Below, piece after piece: positions 1 through 5,624 of a stretch of 6,582 bases of DNA. Position numbers and translations under genes: made by a program. This DNA comes from Chloroflexota bacterium (GTDB lineage Bacteria > Chloroflexota > Dormibacteria > Aeolococcales > Aeolococcaceae): NCBI GenBank assembly GCA_028287605.1, contig JAQBPI010000130.1, forward strand, positions 1 to 6,582, given 5' to 3'. How positions within the stretch are numbered: position 1 is the first letter of the stretch; every line of letters begins with the position of its first letter. The notes beneath the pieces are model-generated. The model was not told the DNA's origin. It made no database searches and saw only the letters and a program-made list of their open reading frames with translations.

Positions 1-559
1 GCCGCACCCCGCGCTGGCGGGCCAGCGCGGCCGCCGCCTCGAGGGCGCGGCGCTCGCCGCTGATCACCACCTGGCCGGGGCCGTTGAGGTTGGCCACCAC
101 CACCACCCCGCCGCCGGCGGCACCGACCTCGGCGCAGACCGCGGTGGCGACCTCCTCGGAGGCGCCCAGGAGGGCGGTCATCCCCCCCTCGCGCATTCCC
201 GCCATGGCCAGGCTGCGGGCGGTCACCAGGCGCATCGCGACCTCGGGCTCGAGCACCCCGGCGGCGACCAGGGCGGCGTACTCGCCGACGCTGTGCCCGG
301 CCACCCCCACGATGTCGATCCCCCGGGCCGGCGAGCCCAGCCGCAGCGCCAGCACCGCCTCGACGAGGAGAAGCGCAGGCTGGGCCACCTCGGTGGGCCG
401 CAGCCCCTCCTCGTCGCCGGCGAGAGCGCCGCGCAGGTCGATCCCGGCGGCCCCGGCGACGTCGAGCAGCGCCCCTGCGGGGGGGACGTCGAGAAGACCG
501 GCAGCCATGCCTGCGGACTGGCTGCCCTGACCGGGGAAGACCAGCGCGACCCGGGTCAC
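1..559 (-). CDS. fabD: Malonyl-CoA:ACP transacylase FabD (N-terminal 186 residues, cut by the left edge)
   Basis: FabD moves the malonyl group from CoA to acyl carrier protein, supplying the extender unit for cytoplasmic type II fatty acid synthesis. The visible 186 residues begin MTRVALVFPGQGSQ, with the GQGSQ motif at 10-14 that forms the oxyanion-hole loop. The nucleophile elbow GHSVGEY places the catalytic Ser at 90. A conserved Arg follows at 115 (LVTARSLAM), which in the family binds the malonyl carboxylate. ANLNGPGQVVISG at 156-168 is the usual mid-protein signature. The family is about 310 residues long, so the catalytic His (near 200 in E. coli) and the C-terminus lie beyond the window. 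The GTG start overlaps the rpmF stop as GTGA. No strong Shine-Dalgarno is visible, so translation is probably coupled to rpmF. In many bacteria plsX and fabH separate rpmF from fabD; here they do not. Identification is secure. Confidence 0.96.
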   Translation of the reverse strand, partial: MTRVALVFPGQGSQSAGMAAGLLDVPPAGALLDVAGAAGIDLRGALAGDEEGLRPTEVAQPALLLVEAVLALRLGSPARGIDIVGVAGHSVGEYAALVAAGVLEPEVAMRLVTARSLAMAGMREGGMTALLGASEEVATAVCAEVGAAGGGVVVVANLNGPGQVVISGERRALEAAAALARQRGVR

Positions 560-732
560 TCGGTGACGAGAACCTCGCGCCCGTGGTACGTGCCGCAGTT
601 CTGGCAGACGTGGTGCGGCCGCTTGGGCCGCCGGCACTGCTGGCAGGGGACGAGCGCCGGGCGCGCCAGGGCGAGGTGGGCGCGGCGCCGGTCACGACGC
701 GCCTTGGGGACGCGTTCCTTGGGGACTGCCAT
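556..732 (-). CDS. rpmF: 50S ribosomal protein L32 (bL32), zinc-ribbon type
   Basis: This 58-residue protein is a small structural component of the large ribosomal subunit. It begins MAVPKERVPKARRDRRRAH, the basic N-terminus typical of bL32. It then carries a zinc ribbon with Cys at 30, 33, 43 and 46 (CxxC-x9-CxxC), followed by GTYHGREVLVTE. All four metal ligands are present, so this is the zinc-binding (C+) form rather than the Cys-free paralogue used in zinc starvation. The ATG at 732 is chosen because homology starts exactly there and GGAG sits five bases upstream. The reading frame stays open for 59 more codons upstream, but that stretch resembles no protein. The stop overlaps the fabD start. 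The usual upstream partner yceD (DUF177) is not present. VPKER/VPKAR at residues 3-12 comes from a 10-base direct repeat (702-711 and 717-726). Confidence 0.97.
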   Translation of the reverse strand: MAVPKERVPKARRDRRRAHLALARPALVPCQQCRRPKRPHHVCQNCGTYHGREVLVTE

Positions 733-737
733 TGCTA

Positions 738-741
738 CTCC
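738..741 (-). promoter_or_regulatory. Ribosome binding site of rpmF
   Basis: GGAG lies five bases upstream of the rpmF ATG. It fixes the start at the ATG matching the L32 N-terminus rather than the longer open frame. Confidence 0.7.
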
Positions 742-763
742 GGTGGTGCGTATTCGCCGGCGG

Positions 764-769
764 AGTATA
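764..769 (-). promoter_or_regulatory. Candidate -10 element of an rpmF-fabD promoter
   Basis: On the minus strand the hexamer TATACT (consensus TATAAT, one mismatch) stands out in a very GC-rich setting, about 31 bases before the rpmF ATG. Transcription would start near 757 and leave a leader of roughly 25 bases carrying the GGAG site. No good TTGACA-like -35 is visible 16-18 bases upstream; the bases there read around CACGAG. It lies just downstream of three stem-loops, in the only sizeable intergenic space, which supports a promoter. This is inferred from sequence only. Confidence 0.5.
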
Positions 770-841
770 GCGGTCGCGGGGATTTCCTCGTGGCCTTTTC
801 GCTCCGGGTTTCTACGCGGGAGGACCACGTCCCCCCGTCCA

Positions 842-924
842 GTCGCGGGAAGCGCCTCGCGCGACCCGCGACCACCCCCCTGGCCGGCACTCGCCGGCCT
901 CGCCGCCATCCGCTATGGGCGGCG
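842..924 (-). terminator. Cluster of three GC-rich stem-loops, possible transcription terminator of the upstream operon
   Basis: Three inverted repeats follow one another after the sepIVA-like stop codon. In transcription order the first is 901-924, a 9-bp stem (901-909 with 915-924) with one bulged base at 919 and a 5-base loop. The second is 882-899, a perfect 7-bp GGCCGGC/GCCGGCC stem with a 4-base loop. The third is 842-872, a perfect 8-bp GTCGCGGG/CCCGCGAC stem enclosing a 4-bp GCGC stem. None is followed by a T-run on the minus strand, so these are not textbook intrinsic terminators, although high-GC bacteria often use hairpins without U-tracts. Alternatives are a processing site or structure in a longer rpmF leader. 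The base pairing is seen directly; the function is inferred. Confidence 0.4.
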
Positions 925-950
925 ACGCTCCGCTGCGTGGCCGCACACGG

Positions 951-1538
951 TCAGCGCTTGCGCCGTCGCGGCTCGGGTGCCGGGAGGCTCTCGATGCCCT
1001 TGCGGACGGTCTGCGCGGTGCGCTGCAGCTGCCCCTCCAGCGTCTCCATCACCTCGCGCGTGTAGGCGTCCGCCTCGGCGGCGACGTGGGCGGCGCGCTC
1101 CTCCGCCTCGTCGACGAGGCTGCGGGCGCGCTCCTCGGCGGCGCGGGTGACGGCGTGCCTGCTGACCATCGCGGCGGCGTGCTCGGTGGCCTCGCGATCC
1201 AGCCGCTCGGCGTCCTCGCGAGCGGCGGCGGCGAGCCGCTCCGCCTCCTCGCGAGCGGCGGCGGTGGTGCGCTCGGCCTCCTCGCGCGCCTCCTCGACCA
1301 GCGCCTCGGCGGTCTCGCGCGCCTGCGCCAGCAGCCGCTCCTGCTCGTCGATCACCCAGTGCGCCTGCTTCATCTCCTCGGGGAGCTGCATCCGGGCGCG
1401 GTCGATGAGGTCGAGGGCCTCGTCCTCGTTGACCACCACGTTGGGGGTGAAGACGATGCGCTTGCCGTTCACCACCAGGCTCTCGAGCCGGTCGAGGAGG
1501 TCGATCACCGAGGGGCTCTCGGCGGCGATGTCGCTCAC
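951..1538 (-). CDS. SepIVA/DivIVA-like coiled-coil protein, probable cell-envelope or septum factor
   Basis: This 195-residue soluble protein has no signal peptide or membrane segment. Residues 10-75 form a small N-terminal region (SVIDLLDRLESLV, then DEALDLIDRARMQLPEEM) that resembles the start of mycobacterial SepIVA. Residues 70-155 are a charged, Ala/Glu/Arg-rich coiled coil with 11-residue repeats at 80-90, 91-101, 102-112 and, weaker, 113-123. The end (AEADAYTREVMETLEGQL, then TVRKGIESL) also matches the SepIVA C-terminal pattern as I remember it. A basic tail RRRKR closes the protein. In mycobacteria SepIVA acts in septation and polar growth at the inner face of the membrane; that role here is inference. 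The GTG start has AGGGGG seven bases upstream and overlaps the coaD stop as GTGA. A generic ATP-synthase-b-like coiled coil is the alternative, but position and both termini favour SepIVA-like. Confidence 0.8.
   Translation of the reverse strand: MSDIAAESPSVIDLLDRLESLVVNGKRIVFTPNVVVNEDEALDLIDRARMQLPEEMKQAHWVIDEQERLLAQARETAEALVEEAREEAERTTAAAREEAERLAAAAREDAERLDREATEHAAAMVSRHAVTRAAEERARSLVDEAEERAAHVAAEADAYTREVMETLEGQLQRTAQTVRKGIESLPAPEPRRRKR
1213..1264 (-). repeat. 33-base tandem repeat inside the coiled-coil gene
   Basis: An identical 19-base stretch occurs at 1213-1231 and 1246-1264, exactly 33 bases apart. This corresponds to one 11-residue coiled-coil unit (AAAREEAERL, AAAREDAERL). It keeps the frame and reflects internal duplication of hendecad repeats rather than a mobile or CRISPR repeat. 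Confidence 0.75.
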
Positions 1539-2053
1539 GTCCGTTCCCCCTGGAGTGCGTGATCGCTGTCCTCTCTGCCGAAGCGCCGCCGCATCGCCCG
1601 CGCGCTGGGCGGGGGAAGCACGTCCTCGACGCTGCCGCCGAAGCGGTAGACCTCCTTGATCAGAGAGGAGGAGACGTAGACGTTGGAGAAGGAGGTCATC
1701 AGGAACACCGTGTGGATCTCGGGCGCGAGGCGGCGGTTCATCAGCGCCATCTGGAACTCGTTCTCGAAGTCGCTGACGGCGCGCAACCCGCGGATCATGG
1801 CGGCGGCGCCCACCCGGCGGGCGTACTCGACGGTCAGCCCCTGGAAGGTGTCGACCTCGACCCGCGGGTTCTCGTTGACGCTCTGCCGGATCAGCTCGAC
1901 CCGTTCCTCGACGGTGAAGAGCCCGCTCTTCGCGGGATTCTCGAGGACCGCCATGATGACCCGGTCGAAGATCAGCGTCGCCCGCTCGAGCACGTCCAGG
2001 TGACCGAGGGTCACAGGGTCGAAGCTCCCCGGGTAGACGGCGATGCGGGTCAT
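1535..2053 (-). CDS. coaD: Phosphopantetheine adenylyltransferase CoaD
   Basis: CoaD transfers AMP from ATP to 4'-phosphopantetheine, giving dephospho-CoA, the fourth step of cytoplasmic CoA synthesis from pantothenate. The protein is 172 residues. It opens MTRIAVYPGSFDPVTLGHLD, with the nucleotidyltransferase TxGH signature at 15-18. Next come IRGLRAVSDFENEFQMA at 87-103, the substrate-binding Arg region typical of CoaD, and the SSS-x-x-KE motif at 128-134. The usual length is about 160 residues, so the C-terminal tail (to EDSDHALQGERT) is some 10 residues longer than average. The ATG overlaps the rsmD stop as ATGA, and GGGAG lies five bases upstream. An in-frame upstream extension exists but falls inside rsmD and looks non-coding. 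The product feeds the CoA pool used by FabD encoded downstream. Confidence 0.97.
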   Translation of the reverse strand: MTRIAVYPGSFDPVTLGHLDVLERATLIFDRVIMAVLENPAKSGLFTVEERVELIRQSVNENPRVEVDTFQGLTVEYARRVGAAAMIRGLRAVSDFENEFQMALMNRRLAPEIHTVFLMTSFSNVYVSSSLIKEVYRFGGSVEDVLPPPSARAMRRRFGREDSDHALQGERT

Positions 2054-2643
2054 CCTCTCTCCCGTTGGTCCCGAGCCTCCCCCGCCTCGTGCTCCGCCCC
2101 CGCCCGGCGGTAGAAGCTCAGCCGGGTGGTGCCGTAGATCGCCTCCCGGACACGCTCCAGGCCCCCCACCGCGTCGGGAGGACCGGCGCCGCGGTGATGT
2201 TCGCACACGACGACCGGCGGGGATTGCGCTCCGAGCGCGTCGAGCACCGCGGCCATCCCCTGGTCGCGATAGGGAGCGTCGAGGAAGGCCACGTCGGCGG
2301 TGGCGAGCTCGCCGGGGCGGCCGCGGACCCAGGGGAGCACGTCGGCGGCGACCAGCCGGCAGCGATCGATGCAGCCCAGGCGCTCGGCCGTCCGGGCCAC
2401 CAGCCGGAGCGTGGAGCGGTTCCGCTCCACGAAGACCACCCGGGCGGCGCCCCGGCTCAGCGCCTCGAACCCCACCGTCCCGGCACCGGCGTAGAGATCG
2501 ACCAGCGAGGCGCCGGCGACGTCACCGAGGATGTTGAACAGCGCCTGGCGCACCAGCGAGGTGGTGGGCCGGGTCTCGAGGCCGGCGGGGGTGTCGACCA
2601 GCCGCCCCCGCCACGCCCCCGCGGTGATCCGTGTCGCCGCCAT
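2050..2643 (-). CDS. rsmD: 16S rRNA (guanine(966)-N2)-methyltransferase RsmD
   Basis: RsmD uses S-adenosylmethionine to methylate N2 of G966 (E. coli numbering) of 16S rRNA during small-subunit assembly. The 197-residue length matches the family. The N-terminus ITAGAWRGR followed by RPTTSLVRQALFNIL is characteristic. The SAM-binding motif I is LVDLYAGAGTVG at 47-58, followed by FVERN at 71-75, whose acidic residue would contact the SAM ribose. The catalytic motif IV reads FLDAPY at 120-125, where almost all members I know have DPPY or DPPF; the second position is Ala (codon GCT). The ATG shares one base with the recG stop (TGATG) and has no clear Shine-Dalgarno, so coupling to recG is likely. 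Its place between recG and coaD is the common arrangement. The substituted motif leaves slight doubt about activity but not about family. Confidence 0.94.
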   Translation of the reverse strand: MAATRITAGAWRGRLVDTPAGLETRPTTSLVRQALFNILGDVAGASLVDLYAGAGTVGFEALSRGAARVVFVERNRSTLRLVARTAERLGCIDRCRLVAADVLPWVRGRPGELATADVAFLDAPYRDQGMAAVLDALGAQSPPVVVCEHHRGAGPPDAVGGLERVREAIYGTTRLSFYRRAGAEHEAGEARDQRERG

Positions 2644-4727
2644 CAGTCGAGGTCGAAGACGTCGCGGAAGCTGGTCATGGCCTCGGCGAGGGGCGGGTGG
2701 AGGCTGAGGGTGGGGTCGACGTCGAGCCAGCGCTCGGCGGCGGCGCGGGCGCGCTCCATCAGCGCCTGGTCGAGGAGGTCGGCGACCCGCATCTCGGGGA
2801 GCCCGTGCTGGCGCAGGCCGATGACGTCGCCGGGGCCGCGCATCCGCAGGTCGAGCTCGGCGAGGTCGAAGCCGCTCTGGGTCGTCGCCACCGCCTCCAG
2901 CCGGTCGTGCCCGGCGGGGTCGGGGGTGCCCTGGAAGAGCAGGCAGTGGGAGGCGTGGGCGCCCCGGCCGACCCGGCCGCGGAACTGGTGGAGCTGGGCG
3001 AGCCCGAAGCGCTCGGCGCCCTCGATCAGCATGATGGTGGCGTTGGGCACGTCCACGCCCACCTCGACCACGCTGGTGGTCACCAGCAGGTCGGCCTCGC
3101 CGGCGGCGAAGCGGCCCATCCGCTCCTCCTTCTCCCGCGAGGGCATGCGGCCGTGGAGCAGCTCCACCCGAAGCGTGGGGAACACCTCGGTGCTCAGCCG
3201 CTCGTGCTCCGAGGTCGCGCTGCGCACCCCCAGGGTGTCGGACTCCTCCACCAGCGGGCAGATCACGAACGCCTGGCGGCCCTCGGCGACCTGGGCCCGC
3301 ACGAAGTCGTAGGCGGCGGGCCGGTCCTGCGGGCCGACCACGCGGGTGACCACCGGGGTGCGCCCCGGCGGCATCTCGCGCAGCTCGCTGTGGTTGACGT
3401 CGCCGTACAGGGTGAGCGCCAGTGAGCGCGGGATCGGGGTGGCGGTCATCGCCAGGAAGTTGGGGATGTCCTCGGACTTGCGCCGCAGCCGCTGGCGCTG
3501 GGCGACCCCGAAGCGGTGCTGCTCGTCGACCACCACCAGGCCGAGCGCGACCGGGCGGACCTCGTCCTCGGTGAGCGCGTGGGTGCCGACCAGCAGAGTG
3601 TCCTGCCCCGCGGCGACGCCGCCGAGGATCTCGCGGCGGGCGCGCGCCGGGGTGGCGCCGATCAGCAGCCGCACCGAGACACCGTGGGGGGCGAGCAGCG
3701 CGTCGAGGGTGCCGTGGTGCTGCCGCGCCAGGATCTCGGTGGGGGCCATCACCAGGGCCTGGAAGCCGGCGTGATGGGCCATCAGCGCCGCCATCGCCGC
3801 CACCACCGTCTTGCCGCTGCCCACGTCTCCCTGCAGCAGCCGGTTCATCGGACCCGGCTGGGCCATGTCGGTGAGGATGCCGTGGGCGGCGCGCCGCTGC
3901 CCGTCGGTGAGCCGGAAGGGCAGCGAGTCGGCGAAGCCGCGGGCCACGTCGGGGTCGTAGGGCACCACCACCCCGGTCCCGCCCAGCCGGCGCCGGCGCG
4001 CCCGCTGCGCGGCGAGCTGGAGAAGGAAGAGCTCCTCGAAGCCGATCCGCTCGCGAGCGCGGTCGACCAGCTCCGGCGAGGTGGGCGCGTGGAGCGCGCG
4101 CAGCGCCTCGCCCAGGGGCAGCAGCCCCTCCTGCTCGCGGAGCGCGTCGGGGAGGGCGTCGGCGAGCAGCTCGGTGAGGGGCAGCAGCGGCGCGATGCGC
4201 TCTCGCAGGTGGCGGGAGGTGAGCCCGCCGGTCTCGGGGTAGACGGGGGTGAGGCGGCCGACGTGCAGCTGCCCCTCGGAGACCCGCTCGAACTGGGGGT
4301 TCTGGAGGACGGGGCCGCTCCTCTCCCACTTCACCTTGCCGCTGAGCAGCAGCTCCTCGCCCTGCCGCAGCTGCCGGACCAGGAACGGCTGGTTGAACCA
4401 CACCGCCGTGGCGGTGGCGGCACCGTCCTCGAGGACGGCCTCGACCAGCGCCATCCGCTTGTAGGGTGTGCGCCGCGACCCGACCCGGCGCACCCGGGCG
4501 CGCACCGTCTGCACCTCGGCGCCGGGCGCCAGCAAGGCCAGCGAGCGCACCTCGCGGGTGTCCTCGTGGCGGCGAGGCAGGTGGAGGAGCAGGTCGCGGA
4601 CGGTGTGGATGCCGAGCTTTGCCATCCGGGTCGCCTGGCGGGGGCCGACGCCGGCAAGGCGCTCCACCGGAGTGTCGAGCCCGGGCGAGACCACGGGTCC
4701 GCCGGCCGGAGAGGGGTTCGGGGGCAC
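2643..4727 (-). CDS. recG: ATP-dependent DNA helicase RecG
   Basis: RecG is a monomeric double-strand DNA translocase that regresses stalled replication forks and processes recombination intermediates. The 694-residue protein has the expected order. An N-terminal helix-hairpin-helix-like start (ERLAGVGPRQATRMAKLGI, 22-40) comes first, then the OB-fold wedge domain at about 70-160. Next is the SF2 helicase core: Walker A GDVGSGKT at 300-307, APTEILARQ at 328-336, DEQH at 401-404, TATPIPRS at 428-435, LLHGRM at 523-528, VVEVGVDVPNA at 553-563 and QFRGRVGRG at 581-589. It ends with the RecG signature RMRGPGDVIGLRQHG near 628-642. E. coli RecG is 693 residues. An in-frame TAG at 4737-4739 bounds the start. 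The GTG at 4727 has no Shine-Dalgarno but a TAGACT hexamer in leaderless position. GTG at 4694 (683 residues) is an alternative start. Confidence 0.97.
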   Translation of the reverse strand: MPPNPSPAGGPVVSPGLDTPVERLAGVGPRQATRMAKLGIHTVRDLLLHLPRRHEDTREVRSLALLAPGAEVQTVRARVRRVGSRRTPYKRMALVEAVLEDGAATATAVWFNQPFLVRQLRQGEELLLSGKVKWERSGPVLQNPQFERVSEGQLHVGRLTPVYPETGGLTSRHLRERIAPLLPLTELLADALPDALREQEGLLPLGEALRALHAPTSPELVDRARERIGFEELFLLQLAAQRARRRRLGGTGVVVPYDPDVARGFADSLPFRLTDGQRRAAHGILTDMAQPGPMNRLLQGDVGSGKTVVAAMAALMAHHAGFQALVMAPTEILARQHHGTLDALLAPHGVSVRLLIGATPARARREILGGVAAGQDTLLVGTHALTEDEVRPVALGLVVVDEQHRFGVAQRQRLRRKSEDIPNFLAMTATPIPRSLALTLYGDVNHSELREMPPGRTPVVTRVVGPQDRPAAYDFVRAQVAEGRQAFVICPLVEESDTLGVRSATSEHERLSTEVFPTLRVELLHGRMPSREKEERMGRFAAGEADLLVTTSVVEVGVDVPNATIMLIEGAERFGLAQLHQFRGRVGRGAHASHCLLFQGTPDPAGHDRLEAVATTQSGFDLAELDLRMRGPGDVIGLRQHGLPEMRVADLLDQALMERARAAAERWLDVDPTLSLHPPLAEAMTSFRDVFDLD

Positions 4728-4733
4728 CCCGCG

Positions 4734-4739
4734 AGTCTA
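4734..4739 (-). promoter_or_regulatory. Candidate -10 element of a leaderless recG promoter
   Basis: TAGACT on the minus strand fits the TANNNT -10 pattern. It ends six bases before the recG GTG, so transcription would start at or very near the first base of that codon. No Shine-Dalgarno precedes the GTG, as expected for a leaderless mRNA. No clear -35 is visible. It sits in the only gap (60 bases, 4728-4787) of the upstream gene block. Confidence 0.4.
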
Positions 4740-4787
4740 GGCCGAACAGCGGTTCCCACCGGCGGCAGAGCGGCCCGCCGCGGAATC

Positions 4788-5624
4788 TCAGCCGGCGCGC
4801 AGGCAGGCGACGCCGACCGCGCGGGGGCCGGCGTAGGTGCCCACCACGGGACCGATCTCCCCGCTGGTGAGGTCGAGCTCGGGGTAGGCGGCCACCAGCC
4901 GCGCCCGCACCTCGTCGAGCAGCTCGGGGGCCCCGCTGTGCATGGCGCCCACCGCCTCGAGAGGGCCCGCCTCGGCGAGCAGCGCGAGCATGCGGTCGAT
5001 CCCCTGGCGGCGGTTGCGCACCCGCGCCTGGGGATGGACCTCGCCGGCGACGCGCAGCAGCGGCTTGACGCTGAGCACCCCGCCGAGGAATGCCTGGGCG
5101 CCGCCGATGCGCCCGCCGCGGTGCAGATAGGTGAGGGTGTCGAGGAGCACGTAGACCGTCACCCGCTCCCGCCGCGCCTCGGAGTTGCGGACGACGGTGG
5201 CCACATCCGCGCCGGCGGCACCGTCGCGCAGCGCCCCCCGCACCAGGAACTGGATGCCCATGCTCACGCTGCCGGAGTCGACGACGTGGACCCGCCCCTC
5301 GTGCTCGCGGGCCGCGAGCGTCGCCGACTGCAGGGTGCCGCTCAGCTTCTGCGAGATGTGGATGCTGAGCACCTGGTCGTCGGGGTCCTGGAGCAGCTCC
5401 CGGTACACCGAGGCGAAGGCGTCCGGCGAGGGCTGCGAGGTGGTCGGCGTGGTGCCGCCCCGGGCGAGCCGGGCGTAGAAGCCGTCGGCACCGAGGTCGA
5501 CGCCGTCGCGGAACTGCTCCTCGCCGAAGCGCACGGTGAGCGGCACCACGGTGACCCCCAGCGGCGCGGCCTCGCCGGGCAGGAGGTCGGAGGTGCTGTC
5601 GGTGACGATGTGCAGCACGGTCAC
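4788..5624 (-). CDS. DegV family fatty-acid-binding protein (FakB-like)
   Basis: DegV/FakB proteins bind a free fatty acid in a buried pocket and present its carboxylate to the kinase FakA; the acyl-phosphate then enters phospholipid synthesis through PlsX or PlsY. This 278-residue protein has the standard length and motifs: IVTDSTSDL at 6-14, PTTSQPSP at 60-67, SQKLSGT at 91-97, VDSGSVSMG at 115-123 and LTYLHRGGRIGG at 164-175, then LSVKPLL at 184-190. The usual C-terminal GTHxGPG reads GTYAGPR at 262-268, so the conserved His is Tyr264 and the last Gly is Arg. No signal peptide is seen. The first GTG overlaps the fakA stop as GTGA. A second GTG at 5618 (276 residues) has GGAG five bases upstream and may be the true start. 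Adjacency to fakA supports a FakA-FakB pair; ligand preference cannot be read from sequence. Confidence 0.94.
   Translation of the reverse strand: MTVLHIVTDSTSDLLPGEAAPLGVTVVPLTVRFGEEQFRDGVDLGADGFYARLARGGTTPTTSQPSPDAFASVYRELLQDPDDQVLSIHISQKLSGTLQSATLAAREHEGRVHVVDSGSVSMGIQFLVRGALRDGAAGADVATVVRNSEARRERVTVYVLLDTLTYLHRGGRIGGAQAFLGGVLSVKPLLRVAGEVHPQARVRNRRQGIDRMLALLAEAGPLEAVGAMHSGAPELLDEVRARLVAAYPELDLTSGEIGPVVGTYAGPRAVGVACLRAG

Noticed and set aside
9..30. Perfect 10-bp inverted repeat with a 2-base centre
   Set aside because: It lies inside fabD and encodes ordinary FabD residues (ALARQR region). The 2-base loop is too tight for a full hairpin, and codon constraints in GC-rich sequence explain it.
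556..909. Longer version of L32 with a 59-residue N-terminal extension
   Set aside because: The extension has no similarity to L32 or DUF177 and overlaps the stem-loop and promoter-like region. The ATG at 732 has a good ribosome binding site and gives the standard 58-residue L32.
1213..1264. Spaced identical repeats suggestive of CRISPR
   Set aside because: The repeats are 19 bases in a 33-base period, in frame, and encode coiled-coil units. There are only two exact copies and no unique spacers.
84..2113. Several plus-strand open frames across fabD, rpmF, the coiled-coil gene and coaD
   Set aside because: All are low-complexity Arg/Ala/Ser/Pro or Gly/Leu/Val frames antisense to conserved minus-strand genes, with no domain signatures.
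4760..4780. Stem-loop (6-bp CGGCGG/CCGCCG, 9-base loop) in the degV-recG gap
   Set aside because: The stem is short, the loop long, and no T-run follows on the minus strand. It is expected by chance at this GC content, so I do not call it a terminator.
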